NCBI GenBank assembly: GCA_946699065.1
Contig: CAMPDV010000045.1
Coordinates: forward strand, 744,001 to 808,000
Reading direction: 5' to 3'
DNA length: 64,000 nucleotides
DNA from: Loxodes magnus
Lineage: Eukaryota; Ciliophora; Karyorelictea; Loxodida; Loxodidae
The notes under the pieces: generated by a model
The model's input: only the letters and a program-made list of their open reading frames with translations
What the model was told of the DNA's origin: nothing
Database searches by the model: none
Made by a program: the position numbers and the translations under genes
Shown here: one piece after another, positions 50,653-63,736 of the stretch
How the letters are laid out: each line of letters starts with the position of its first letter
Numbering within the stretch: the first letter of the stretch is position 1

Positions 50653-53279
50653 TACTAACTTTTATTTAATTTAATTTCGTTTTTTAGTTTAAATATTCCC
50701 TGAAATTAAATAATCGTAGAATTTACAGTATTTTTATATCTAACTTTAAAGGTATTATACTTCAAACTGTATTGCTTACTAAACTCACTTTAAATAAAAT
50801 AAATAAAAACATACTCAATTAAAACCTCTTAATCTATTTAAATTTAAGGAAGTAAACAAACCCAATGCCATTTTTTGTAAAATATATCAGAAAACATCCA
50901 TCACTTTTAGAAAATAGTTAGCTAAACCCAAATAGTTCAAATAAAATTTCTAAAATTCTTTTTTCTGAAATTTAAAAAAGGAGATGAAATGACTATCTAC
51001 TTTAAATAAATGCTAAATACCAAATTTATACCCTATAAGCTTTAATAAGGTTTTAGTAAATGGAAAAGAAAAAGATTTAAAGAATAAGAATTAATTGCTA
51101 TAGACTTGAAGAAAGCTATATGACAATTTTATATTTCGTTAATATAAAAATTTAGAAATAATTATTTTCTTTAGCCCAATCACTTCATTTTATATTGTTA
51201 TATGGTTTATGGATATTATAATTGAGATGATAGACTTATATTAATAATTTGCTTAGCAAATTAGAGTTTAAGCTATTTGAGCAATTTATATGCCTTTATA
51301 TGTAGATTATGAGCTTAAAACAACTTTATTGGGTTGTCTAGTTCAAATTAAAGTGCTTTGAATGAAATATTTTATTAGCGAGAAATGAAATAATTTAACT
51401 TTAAAAGCTAAAAATTAGTAAATAAAATACTAAAAGAGAATTGGAAAGAATTTCATAAACGTTCTTTCTTATCTTGTACCGACTTGAAACAATTAAAATA
51501 GCTGAGATGGATATGAACTGTAATAATATTTTAAAATAGCAAAATATTTTATATTTCAGTTCATATGATCTACGTTATTAATCTTAGCAATGAAGTTAGA
51601 TATTAGCAAACCTTTGTTATTATATAAATTTAATAATTATTGTTATAGCTTGGGGAATATTATAAACGTCAAATATATTTTGAACTACTATTAGAAGTTA
51701 ATAAGAACATATCATATTAAATTTAAGTTGAATCTAAGATTTTTAGAGTAGATGTATATTTTTAAAATTATACATAAGGTATATATTTAGATTTAAAGAT
51801 AAAACTATTATAAAATAGTAGTCATAGCTTATTTTATTTAAATTCTTTCACTTTAGTTTTGAAAGCTGAATCATTTCTTAATTTTGAATAAATGTCCTTT
51901 ATAAATTACAAGCTTATTATACGCTCTTTAAGCTCAGACTATATCCTAATTTTTAAGTTCCTATTTTAATTTTAACCATCTTTCAAGGTAAGAATAAAGG
52001 AGATCTATTTCATAAATGACCAATAACTTAACTTTTAAGTATCTACTTTAAATTCTTTTATAAGCATTTCATTTTATACTTAGATAAGTCTATTTTAACT
52101 ACTTTCTAAATATATTATACTACTATAGCCTATTTCTTTAATTTGGACTAATGAGATATTTTATAGAAATTATAGATATTTAAGTGAATTTATTTATTAC
52201 AAATTAAAGTTAACTAGATCATACTAAGCATACCTTTGATAAGCTTAACTGAATACTTAGATATTAAAATCTATTTTCTTCATATTCTCAGTTAAATTCA
52301 TCTAGGATTTATATTTTTGAAATATTAGCTGTTTGTTTCTAATTTAAAGCAAACATACTTAGTTAGGAAATATATTAATAGTCAATTATTAAAAACTAGT
52401 TAGGGATAAATTAAAGAATTACTCTACGATATAAAAGGGATTTAAGTCTATTTATATGGAAAGCGCTTAAATATGTCTTATTCGTAGTTTTTTCCAAAAT
52501 TTATTTGAATGGGTTGATTGTAAGTACTCTAATATTCTTCAAAAAGCTAGACTTATACAAATGAACTATTATATTACATATAATCAAACTCCTATATCAT
52601 AAAACATGAGATTTATTCAATTTACTTAGCCTTGATATTAAAATTTAGCTATATATACAAAATGTATGAGAGTAAAAATAAAATCCAGAAATAAAAATTT
52701 AGGGATGAAAATTAATTTCTTATTAAGCTTTAAAGCAATATGGCTTTATAAGTCTTCTATTAAATTAGGATGTTTAAGCTTTTTATTTATGCTGCTCATA
52801 AAAATTTATTTCCTTTGATCAACTTAAAAGGAAGAGGAAGCCTCTTAACTCTTAGGTTGAATGTTTTATTATACAGAAGTTAGAGGAATGTTTTTAGGGA
52901 GTTCACAAAGCTAATTAAAAATTATCATAAGAATGGAAATAACTAATTTTTATCTCTAGAAATAAGGGAATAAGCATATAAGTCCATAAATCTATTAGCT
53001 TTAAATTTAAATCTTATTGTATTAGGTTTTTAAAATGGATTTCAGAATAAATTTTATTATTTTAGATAGTAATAGTAACTGTTTGCTATAAATAAAATTC
53101 TATCAAAGTTATTATAAATTAATTATACTATATATTTCATACAATGAACGATATCTCTAACTTCTTGAGATAGTAAAAATGGAGAGTTATTATTCATTAG
53201 AATGTTTTATTTAATAATTAATTTCTTACATCATTTGAAGATTAAAGTAATGCAAAATTAAACAGTTTTTGCAAGTTTT
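50653..53279. other. right inner arm, no further gene recognised
   Basis: Mirrors 38,240-40,459 up to about 52,936, then a right-only stretch to 53,280. No protein-like frame recognised. Confidence 0.4.
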
Positions 53280-53503
53280 TTAATATCAATCTTGCTGTTT
53301 CTTAATCATAGTTGAAACTTCATTTATATGGATTTTCATATTTTAGAAATAGCATTTTAAAAAATTTAAAAGTTAAACTCAATATACTAATAATTATTGT
53401 ATAATACATTTTAATAACTATTCTAAGATAAATCTGACTAGAATATTATTAAAGTATTTTGAAGAGAAAAGAGTTAAAAGGTTTAATTTTTTTTATATTT
53501 TGT

Positions 53504-56500
53504 TCAAAATAGTAAGCAATTCTCGATTTTTCTTTTAGCTCTTTCTTCCTCTATTTCTATATTTTTCAGTCTTTATTTAACTGATTCAACTTCTTCTTTT
53601 GAAACTTCCGTTTCGCATACAGCACATTTTAGTTAATCGTCTTTCCAAAACTATAGTGATATTCCATTTTCTTCCTTAAGTTAGTAACTTAGGCATATAT
53701 TGCAGAAATTATGCTAACATTGAAGGTTTATAATATTTTGTTGATTTACTTCGATAGTACAGTTTTCACACTTAATATATCTTAGATTTTTAACTTCTTC
53801 TGACTATTGATATTTTTATTTCATTCTTATTTCCATGTCTGCAGTGCTAATATATGCTTAATTGCACTAAATCTAAAAGTTCATATTTTCTTAAAATTTA
53901 AGTTCGTTTTCTTTTATCACTTCATATATAAAGAATGGTTTTCCTGGGTTTGCTATACTATATCCTTCAGGAATACGCTGAAATTATTAGAAAATTTCAT
54001 TAATATAATTAAAACCATCTGCACTACTTTATTCTTTAGTATAAATGATATCATAATGGCCAGGCTTATATAGAATGTAGATAACTGGATATAATCCTGA
54101 TCTATTCATTTATTCAAATTACATTAATTATTTTTATTGTTTATCAATCATTTAAATTATTATCCTTATTTCCAAAACTATTTAAAGTGGACTTATACCT
54201 AAGCCATCTACCTCCTATCCCATTGTAAGGATATTTTAAATAAATTCTTCGTAAGGAATTGAGCAAAAAGATTATAAGAGTTAACGATGAGCTTCTAGGT
54301 AATTAGCAGTAAGACATCTCATTTCCCATACTAAAGCTTCATCTTAATTGTTTTTATTATCTTTGATTTCCTCTTCTAAGTATTGCATAATAAACTTATC
54401 TTCTTAGTTTTTTCTTTACAGTAGATTACCTAATAGACCAAGGAAAATGTTTCTTAAATTTAAAGATTCTTAGTTATTAATATCAGGCCTTATTTAATAG
54501 TATCCTCCTTTTTTCTAGAATTTGTATATAATGCCTCTTAAATACTTATCAGAAGTTGTGATTCTACACAAATGCTCTAAGAATGCAAATCCGATAGCTC
54601 GGTAGTAGCAATTACCATCTCCTCTAATATGTCTATAAGAGTTAAACTTTCCTAATAAGCTTTCTATTTAACTAATAATACTCTTATTATGCTTATATTC
54701 TTATTTTAAGCTTTAAAGGTTTTTGCGAGGAGAAATCGAATAAATGGTTTAGTTCTAAGGAGTTTAAAACATCTATTATGGAATTTAAATCTATTGAATT
54801 TAGTTTTTTTTTTATTGGCTAAAATAAAGATTCTATTGCTCAAGTTGCTAATTTTGATTTAGAAGCTTTTATTATTGCTCAGCCAATTATTCATTTTGAT
54901 TTTGCTAAGCTATGAGATTTTTATTCGCTTCTTATAATTCTACCCTTTACTTTTATAATTCATCCTACAATTATTATTCCCTCTATTCAAGTTGCTAAAT
55001 CTTTCCTTCAAGTTCTCTTCTACCTTCTATATCACTTACTTTGGAACTGTATAGATTTTGTTAATTTATTTGCATTTACTGTTTCTATAAATTTGCTATA
55101 TCCTATTTTAGTATAGTAATCTAATCATTTTAAGCTTATCTTTCTATAGTTATTTGCTATTCTAATTGCATATTTTATTCTTTATATGCTTAAGCTTATT
55201 TTTCTAATTATTAGATCTTATCAGTTAACTATTAAGTTTAGTTTTATCCTACCTGCTGCTCCATTTATATTAACTTGTATTTCTTACTATTTAGTTCTTA
55301 TTAAATCTGCTATATACTTATATTTAAATTTTAAATGTACTGTTATGCTTAATTTAACTAGACTTCAGTTTCTTATTTCTCTTTCATAAGAACATTTGTT
55401 TAGTTTTCTTATGCTTGTAATAATCTTTAAAATTATATCTTTTCGTTTTCAATCTCACTAGTACTTTTAGGATGGTTGCTTTATAGAACTTATTAATCCA
55501 TTAGCATTTTGTTTTACTCTTGAAGTTTTAAAATTATCAGTTATGTTTATTACTTTTCACTTTCCAGATTTTCTGCTTATTTTATTACTTCTTCCATTTA
55601 ATCTTTATTACTAAAATTAGATTAAAGCAAGTTTTCTTTTTCTTAACTCAGTTAATCATTTTTCTACTTTAGGTTGGATATTTGTTCAGCAAGTGGCTAA
55701 GCTTAATCTTACAAATTTTTATTTAGTTGCTGTTGCTCATTTAAATTTGTAACTAACTATGAAATTTGCCAATTTGCATTCTAAATTTATTCTTACTATT
55801 CTTGTATTATTTTTTCTAGTTAAGATATCCTTTCTACCATCTATTGCAGTTAATGTTGCTATTCATTATATTTAATCTCTTGATGATTCTATTTATTTTG
55901 CAGCTAATTTTAATTTTTCTATACTTCTTCTTATATTTAGATCTTTAGTATTTCAATATTTAGCAATAATTCTTTATTATTTTTCTTTAGCTGTTCATTT
56001 TCTGTCTACAAGCTCTAATCATTTTGAGAAGTATCTAAATTCTGGCTTTAGCTTGTAGTTAGTTTAGTTTATCTATCTTTAATTTTAATGATTTCTTCAA
56101 GATCTTCAATTTTTTGGTTAAAATCTCGAATTTAGTTTAGCTGTTAAATGTTCTAATTAGTGAGATTTTAAATTTAAGTTAAGTTTTATTACTATTGTTG
56201 CTAGTTTTTCTTGATTACATCATTTAAATCCTATTTATACTTCTCAATTAGTTTAGACTGTTCTCTAGAGGTTTCTTAAATCTTTTATAAGCTAATAATT
56301 TACTTAGTCAAATGTTTATTTTTAATTGTCTAGTTTTTAGTTTTACTCTTGTAAAGCTTGATATTCTTGTTCTTTGTAGTTAAGCTAGTTTTGGAGATAT
56401 GTAGCAGCATCCTCTTTCTCTTTTACTTTTTAATCTTTCTAATAGTTTTCCTAAGAAAGCGTTTAGAGTTAATTTTAAAGAAGCCCTATTTCTTATATCT

Positions 56501-56648
56501 TTTACTAACAGTTAGCACAACTATTTTCTATTTAAGAGCTAGAGTCTAAATTAGTACTTTAGAACTGTAAAGGCTGTTATTGTTGAGAAGCTTGCGAAGA
56601 ATTGAAGGGGTTTTCTGGAGAAGATTGACTAAAAAATAGTGAAGACAT
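53504..56648 (-). pseudogene. coiled-coil / OTU / RING protein, right-arm copy
   Basis: Mirror copy of the gene at 32556. ATG 56648, TGA 53506-53504. A one-base insertion near 56,310 breaks the frame after ~110 codons, so the N-terminal reading ends early. Downstream, the coiled coil, OTU (same Cys and His boxes) and RING (CENC, CQHNFCNIC, Trp-Lys-Asp, CAVC) are in one phase to the CLLF end. Relative to the left arm it carries net in-frame insertions of 78 and 60 bases in the coiled-coil region. Each arm thus keeps a different part intact. Confidence 0.85.
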
Positions 56649-57568
56649 TTGAATTATTTGAGAAGGTAAAGAGTATGAAGTATAAAATAAAGTTAGATTA
56701 AATATAAAATTAATTATAATATACTTATTACACTTAAATCATTTTTTCATTAGAATTTATTTAAACTAAGCTACTTATATTTTAAACCTCATTATACTTA
56801 TAAACCATTTGCTATTTTAATTTATTTACATTTTTAGTTTTAGGTATCAAGAGCTAAAGCTTATTATTACTAGTCATCAACTTTTTCTTAAAATCTATGC
56901 TTTAAGCTTTCTTAAATTAGATATATGAATGTAAGATAAATTTCTTGTTAAGGTGAAAAAGACTTAGATATAATATCTACTTAATGGATAATTTAGATTG
57001 CCTGCTAAAAAGTTTTAATATCTTAGACTATAAATTATAAAGAAGTGCCTTCTTAAAAGTAAAAATGGTTTAAATTAGATTTGTAGATGTTGGTAAGCAA
57101 TTGCTTGCTTATGTACTTAAATAGCTAAATTTAAAATTACAGCTTTCTACTTTTTATTTCTCATTTAATTAATTTAATATTACATTTAAATCTATTTAAT
57201 TAGTAAGTCTAAAGGTATTTAAGTGATTTTATAAAAAGGAATGCTATTATGCTAAGAGATAGTAATTATATTCTAGGATTTTTAAATCAGATTTATAGTC
57301 ATCTATTTACTTAGGCTAAGAGTAAGAAGTCTACAAGGACAGTTCTAGATGCTATTTAAAGCTTATTGCGAGTTTATTAAATAAGCAAATAGTTATAGAT
57401 CTTCTCCTTCATTTCTTATAGAGTTTAAATAGTTCTAGCCATCTCTTTCTAGTTAATTTTATCTTTTTGCTTTTCGTCATTTTCTTCACTCTCTCAGTTT
57501 GTATAAAAGACTCTTTAGCATTAAAGATCTTATGGATTATTATTTAGATTTGAAAGTAACTGTAATGA

Positions 57569-57952
57569 AACATAAATTATATCGATTTTGCTTAAGCTTT
57601 GTTAGTTGTAAATTGTGATTAAGTTAAATTTAATAATACGATAGAGTTTGAAGAAGCTATAAACTCTATATAATTTAATCCTTCTAATGTCTTTTTGAGA
57701 TGTATTGATTCAATAAAACAAGAAACTTTAATTCTATCGGAGGAAAAATCAGTTTAAATCCTTAAGCAGTATCTTCATTATAATTCATTTAATTACAATA
57801 TAAATTGCTTAACTTAGATATTAAACTACCTCTCATCATATTCTAATAATTTATATGATTAAAGCTTTCTAAACATCTATATATCTTAGTCTAAGAGTAT
57901 TAAAATAGAAAGCCATAAATAGATTTAATCTTAAGTGAATGAAAAATTATGA
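57569..57952 (+). pseudogene. unidentified frame flanking the palindrome
   Basis: A 127-codon open frame with protein-like sequence (FAQALLVVNCDQVKF, NPSNVFLRCIDSIKQE, SVQILKQYLHYNS) ending at TGA 57950-57952. There is no ATG at its head and a TGA just upstream, so it is a fragment or a downstream exon. No domain recognised. Confidence 0.35.
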
Positions 57953-59514
57953 AATTATTGTCTTTTTTAATTTAAAGACATTTAAAAATATTAAGTCTAA
58001 ACAAAAAAAGAAAGAATACAAATTAAAAAATTTTATTTATCTACATTCCAACTAAGGGATTTTTAAGCTTATCAATTTTAACCTTCTTTATACTAAAGGG
58101 TAAATCTTAACTTTGGATCTATATTAACATTTTTTTGTCAAAAGTATAAAATTTAGCAGGATTTAAGTCTTTTATTTTTCAATTTTTAAATTAATCCATG
58201 TGCCTCTAAAGACAAAGAAGAAATATTAAACAATAAGTCAGAAAATGGCTACTTTAAAAGAAAAATGTAGATTATTTCTTTTAAAATCCAGGATAAAAAA
58301 TTACTTTCAAGATAACAAGGAACACCAATAGTTTAATTTAGTATTATAGAATAAAAGAAAGAAGAAAACAAAAATTAGATAAGGAGTCTACTTATTTTAA
58401 AATAAAACACTATTTAATTTACATTTCTTTAAGAGTAGCCATTTTAATAACACCTTTTAAAACTCTTCAGATATTTTAGTTAACTATGCATATTATTCAT
58501 TTTTAATTAATACAAATAATTCTGAAAAATCAACTCAAATTAACGAAAACAAGGAGATAAATAATAAAATAATAAAAAAATCCAAAGTTATGGTAATTAA
58601 AGCAATAAAACTTGTACTATATATTCATTTAGACTATATTTGAGTAAAAATCACGTTATAAGGATTAAACTGATATGAAAGTTTATAAAATAATAAATTA
58701 AAATATAAATAATGAATCTAATGTTTATTAGAGCAAGATAAATAAAGACAATACTTTAAATTAAAAAATGATAGATAGCTACTTTCTTATATTTAGATAT
58801 AATTATATAAACCTAATTTGATAGTTTTTATAATGTAAAAATGTTTAACTTTTAATAATTAGATTTAAAATTTCTTTCTGAAGAATTTTTACAATAGAAC
58901 ATCTTTAAATTTTGTTTATAAGGTGCTCATATAAAAATAAAAAATCCAAATATTGCAAAAGAAAGTTTTTCTTAAAAGGTGTTAAAAGAAAATTCTAAAG
59001 TATATATAAAATATCTTAATATCTAAAAAATGATAGAAGAAATTAGATTAATTACTTCTTATTTACATTTTTTAGTGAAATATCTCTTTTTAGGCTTTTA
59101 TCAAATTTACATTTTTATAGTTTTTTCTTCTTTTTTTTGAAAAAAAAAGTTATTTCGTACATTTTTTCTCGCTTAAACTGAAAGAGGAAAAAGAAAAAAG
59201 AATTACACAAAAATTATGGAAATAAAAATATTAAAGCTATTTACTTATAAACTGCTTCAATGTTTGATTTTATTTCTATTATCCAATATTTTCAGTATGA
59301 AAAATTAAAAAACAATTATATAAATTATCTTCTTCATCTTCCAAATCTATTTATTATATTAATATGCTCAAATAAAATAATTCTAAGATATATTCAAGAT
59401 TGCTTTAAAAATTGCAGATAGAAGCTTTTAAAATATTCTTATACAATCAAGAAATATATTATTATTATTATTAATAAAATTGCTTGATGCTTCCAACAGA
59501 TCACAATATATCTT
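57953..59514. other. no gene recognised, very AT-rich
   Basis: A/T runs are frequent. No supported coding frame. Confidence 0.35.
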
Positions 59515-60207
59515 TCAAAACTGTTTATTTCTAGTCTCTTTTATACTTATCTAAATTAAAAATTTAGCATCTCTTAAGTTATCTTTCTATCTAGATATGT
59601 TATAATAAATATTACAAAAAGAGAGAAATTTGGTTGAAGGTAATTTTAATTGTAAAGTTAATTAGAAATAAACCTATCTATTTAGGTTGAAAGAAGAAAA
59701 AATTAAGTTAAAGCATCTAAATTAATTAAGCTAAATTTATATTTCAATCTATTGCATAATTAGATTATTCAATCCACTAGATACTTCCAGATACCTCTTA
59801 TCAAAATCACTTTATATTTTCTTATTATTTTAGATAAATTGCAAGCTTTTAAGAAATTATTATATTTTGCTTCTAATGTAAATAAAACACACTTGAGAAA
59901 CATAAGAATGACAAATTGTTAAAACAAATTAGAAGTTTAAATTCATATGCTTTTCTATCATATTGAAAGGAAACCAAGTTTATATGCATGGGAATCCCTT
60001 AAAAATGTTTTACTTGCCATTTTTTCGAAATTATTATTAATATTATCAGCTAAAAGTTCAATTAAAGTTTGCTGCTTCTGAGATTTTAACCAAATCTGGC
60101 AATTAACTGTTTAACGCAGTGAAACTAAGGCAAATTTTCCTTTATGGGTAGTTACCATCCATCTATTTCAGATGCTTCTTTTATTTCCCAATTTCTTCTT
60201 TTAAAAC
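59515..60207 (-). pseudogene. unidentified frame downstream of ORF1
   Basis: A 231-codon frame with two TGAs four codons apart near 60,055. Protein-like pieces include KICLSFTALNSQLPDLVK and YLEVSSGLNNLIMQ. It lies downstream of, and on the same strand as, the ORF1 at 61609-60626, where ORF2 would be expected, but I see no endonuclease or reverse-transcriptase motif in it. Confidence 0.3.
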
Positions 60208-60625
60208 TCAATTAATTGTAATTTATTATATTATTACTTCTTGCTAATTTTTAAATTCATCTTGCTTATAAGTTTTTTTAAGGTTTGATAAGTTTTGAGT
60301 AAGTACTTTTTTATCATTATATATGGTTTTCACTTTTGTTATATAAATTATTTTATTTTTAGTTATTTTTTAACTTTAAATTTAAACTAAAAGAGCTTTT
60401 TGACGTTTTAAACTACAGTAGTGTGTCCTTCAATTATATACGTTAGTAAATGTTTTTAATATTGTCTTGATATCATCTCTTTTCTTAATTACTCTTATTT
60501 TCTACTAATCTTAACTTCTTTCTTTTTTGCTTTCTCATTTCTTGAATCTCAAATCTTCTTGTTATTAGCTTCTTATGAAATTATTTTGATTTATAAATCT
60601 AAATACTCCAATTAAACCTTGAAAA

Positions 60626-61609
60626 TTAGTTTATATATTCTTGACTATATAGTATAATATGCATTAAGTCATAATTTTTGATGTTTTCAGATAGCCAATC
60701 CCTTATACTAGAATAGTCTATTAATTTAAAAATATAATTATTATTATTATTAATTAAAGTGATACCACCTTTCATTAGGATCATCACTGATATAATGTTT
60801 ATAAATGTTAAAAAAAAAGTATTCTGGATATATTCTTCATAGTCTTCTTCTGTCTTATGCTTCATTATTACATATCGACTATTACTTTTTTCTCCAGGTT
60901 TTATTATAGGAATTTGGTTAAAATCTAGTTCTTTTCCAATTATTTACTAGGGTCTAAATCATATATTTTCTTCAGGACTGATTTACTAATTTTTTACGTT
61001 TGTTATCTTAAGTCTATAAATTTTACCCTCTTGAGTAACATACAATCTGCTTAATTTATTCAATGTTTTTTAAATTTTTTTATTCTCTTCATTTTGTTTA
61101 TTTTAATGTTTCCAGCATTGTCTTACAAAATGACCAGGTTTTCTGCAGAACCGGCATTTAGGTTTTTCCTACATTCTATTTCTTTTTGCTGGTTGAATTG
61201 CTGGCTCTATATCCATAGGATCGTTTTGAGAGAGATTTTTTAGAAACAGACTCTCAGTAATCTCAGTGAATTAGTTTAATTTTTCTTCTGTCTGCTTGAT
61301 TCTCTAGTTAAATTCTAATAACTAAGGATGATTGCTGAGTTCAGTCTTGTAGTTACTATTTTCTTATCTTAGCGTGTTCACGTTATTGATCAGGCATTAG
61401 ATTTATTTCAGTGAATTAAGTTGTATGGAAAGTTCGTTATTATCATTTTGCATTTTTTAGAGGTTTTCAAAAATTATTTTCTGAGGATCTAATAAATCTT
61501 AGGAAGAAGAGTGGGCTAGTTAAAGCTAAGACGTGGTTAGAGATGATGCTTCAGGTTTTCTCTCCTACTCTGAGGAGGTGGTAAAAAAACCTTTCTTGAA
61601 GCCAGCCAT
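60626..61609 (-). pseudogene. non-LTR ORF1 with zinc knuckle, one in-frame TGA
   Basis: ATG 61609 (MAGFKKGFFTTSSE). Open for 216 codons to TGA 60961-60959, then open in the same phase to TGA 60628-60626 (327 codons in all). Coiled-coil segments occupy residues ~45-140. A perfect CCHC knuckle lies at 61,156-61,115 (CRFC, Gly-His, Cys). TLNKLSRLYVTQEGKIYR follows, then, past the TGA, an acidic segment (EEDYEEYIQN). This is the least decayed of the five ORF1 copies. Gag-like RNA-binding role expected from the knuckle and coiled coil. Confidence 0.75.
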
Positions 61610-63190
61610 TTTTTGTAAATATAATAAAATGTCTCATTAGGGAATATCAATAGGAAATAACGAACTTAAAGATCCCTCCAAAAACTATATGACTAAGTTC
61701 TAAATTTTTATATACTGATAATAATTTTTCGACTATACTATTTGTTCGACTTTTAATAAGTAACTTGTGGAAATTGTTTAAGATTATCAAATTGCTCAGT
61801 TTATATTCTAGCTGTTTGCATTCTCATAAGTTATTGAGTAGCTAAATTATATAAATATTGATGTACTTTTTCTCTTATATGCTTAGTAAAAGCTTTAAGA
61901 CTGCTATCATTCTAGTAGTTCTGAAGATCAATATTGTAAAGGTACGATAATTGTTACATTTAATCATAGTATTAAAATCCTTTTTTCAGATATTTATGAA
62001 AAGATTCTATTGCTGATTTTGGAAAATTAATGCTTTCTTATTTCATTTTATAGTAGAATCTAAATAATTTCATAGATATAAAATACTTAGTGGTAATCAA
62101 TTCAGGTCTATATAGCATGACTCATTAAATATTGAAGTTGCTATTTAAAAAGCTTTTCTTGAAATCATTCTCTTGCTAGATTCATTTCTATTCAGAACTC
62201 CAATTACCCTTTTTTTCATGGACTAATTCTCCTCTAAATTTGCTTCAGTAATGAAAAAAATCTGCATAAATTTAAAAATGTCAAGGAGTCGCATTCTTAT
62301 ATCTCACCATTTAAAAAGCAGCATTCGGATTTGGTAGCATTGATCTTTAAGTGAGTTAATGCGAAACTTAACTTGCTTCATTTATTAAATTTTATATCTA
62401 CTTTGCTGATTTGGAAAGAAGAATCAAATAACCTGGCCATCATTTGCAAGCGAAGCTAACACTCAAGCCCTGGCATTTGAATCCTAATTAGGTACTTTTA
62501 CTTTCTAAATATCTAGTATAATTCATAATACAACAATGTTAAAACTGGTCAGTTTTAATTTCCTTATATAACTTCATTGTTATATTATAATGTTCTAGTG
62601 TTAATTCCATCTACAATAAATGAAATTTAGTTTTTAATAAAATGATTCTAAGGCTTTTATTAGCTTTAGTGGTTGTTTGACTCTCTTAATAAATTAAATA
62701 AAAATCTTCTTCTATTTAATCAAACATTTTTTCAGCATCTATCAATGTTACAATTAATTTAGTCTTTCCTTTTGTACTTTTCCAATAGTTATCTATTATC
62801 TGTTATATTAGCAAATCTATTACGTAGTTTATCTATTTTTCATAAATTCCGTTAAGAAGGGATAATTAAATTTATCTAATAAATAAGATTCTAAAGTCTT
62901 TTTGTTAAAGCTTTATCATATAATTTTAGAATATTATTCATAAGAGAAATAGGCTGTTAGCTTTCCAATCATTTTTATTTCCTTTTAAAATATTGGAATA
63001 ATACCAAACTATTTAATTCTTATGGAATTCTTATAAGCCTTAACATATTATTAAGAAAAGAGTTAATAAAAATTAACTGATTTCATCTACTATATTTCAA
63101 AAGTTCACCTTTTATTCCTTCTAAGCCAGTTTTTTTCCATTTGGTTCTTCTTTATAGTTTCTTATATTTTTTTTAAGGAAAAAAGATGAT
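61610..63190 (-). pseudogene. LINE-type reverse transcriptase, frameshifted
   Basis: Reverse-transcriptase blocks appear in order on the minus strand: TGLEGIKGELLKYS near 63,130-63,085; the spaced IP..LNSLVLF..FKRK segment; NDWKANSLFLL near 62,975-62,940 (family form NWRPISLL); motif A LIDAEKMFDQI near 62,750-62,715; a degenerate motif B (QMPGLECQL) near 62,460; a degenerate catalytic box YADF near 62,265 in place of YADD. A C-terminal coding-like segment runs to ~61,620. Several frameshifts and TGAs. Non-LTR (LINE) class by block spacing. It ends exactly where the ORF1 at 61609 begins. Confidence 0.75.
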
Positions 63191-63736
63191 ACACTTATAA
63201 ATATGAGAATTTATAATTTTAAATTTCTAATTTTAAACTTTTCTTATAATGACGCTTTATTCTTTTTAGCATCATCAATTATTATTTATCCTTCTAAAAT
63301 TAAATTTATATATGATTATCGATACAGCTGCTCTGTTTACTGCTTTATTTTTTACTAGAAGTTGTTCAATCTTGAAGTTTCTGAATTTTCAATCTTCAAT
63401 ATGCATAACTAGTTCTCTTGATCTTTCTGAAAGATTGAATACTGTTTAACCTTTTTTTTGATATTTAATTTTTAATTAATCATAAGCAACTTCACTTTCA
63501 TTTATCTAAAAAGTACTTTTTTAAAGGTATTAAAAATATTTTATTAAATGAAAAAGAAGATTCACTAGAAATTTGATGTTTGTTATTCCATTCATATCTT
63601 TTAGTTAATTTCCTGAAATTAATTCCAATAAGTTGATTATGATTAAATTAATACTACTTTAAAAGCTAAATTTTTACTAATACATTAATATGCTACATAT
63701 TGTAAAAATCCTATATGATAAATAGTAAATAAATAG

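Larger units (their letters stand above)
31757..57447. repeat. 25.7-kb imperfect palindrome
   Basis: Outer arms 31,757-~35,790 and ~53,280-57,447 are reverse complements. Mirror coordinates sum to 89,204 over the first ~1.1 kb, and later to 89,065 because of indels. Inner arms 38,240-42,930 and 48,605-52,936 are a second mirrored pair (sum near 91,180). The left side has an extra ~2.45 kb (35,790-38,240) holding a retroelement tail and a RING/B-box fragment. The arms carry OTU-RING genes, the 172-residue gene and a RING gene. No target-site duplication is visible at the ends. Long inverted repeats are a hallmark of large ciliate germline DNA elements, but a mirrored segmental duplication is an alternative. 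Confidence 0.85.

Noticed and set aside
53807..54073. Standard-code frames of 60-93 residues, including the mirrored pairs at 34,992/53,807 and 32,655/56,358
   Set aside because: They are antisense shadows of the OTU-RING gene read with the ciliate code. Their duplication only reflects the palindrome.
55186..55389. 67-residue hydrophobic frame resembling a membrane protein
   Set aside because: It is antisense to the Gln-rich coiled coil of the OTU-RING gene; runs of TAA/CAA on one strand read as Leu/Ile on the other.
31751..57452. Target-site duplication flanking the palindrome
   Set aside because: The six bases outside each end (TATTTA and TTCTAG) do not match; no duplication can be claimed.
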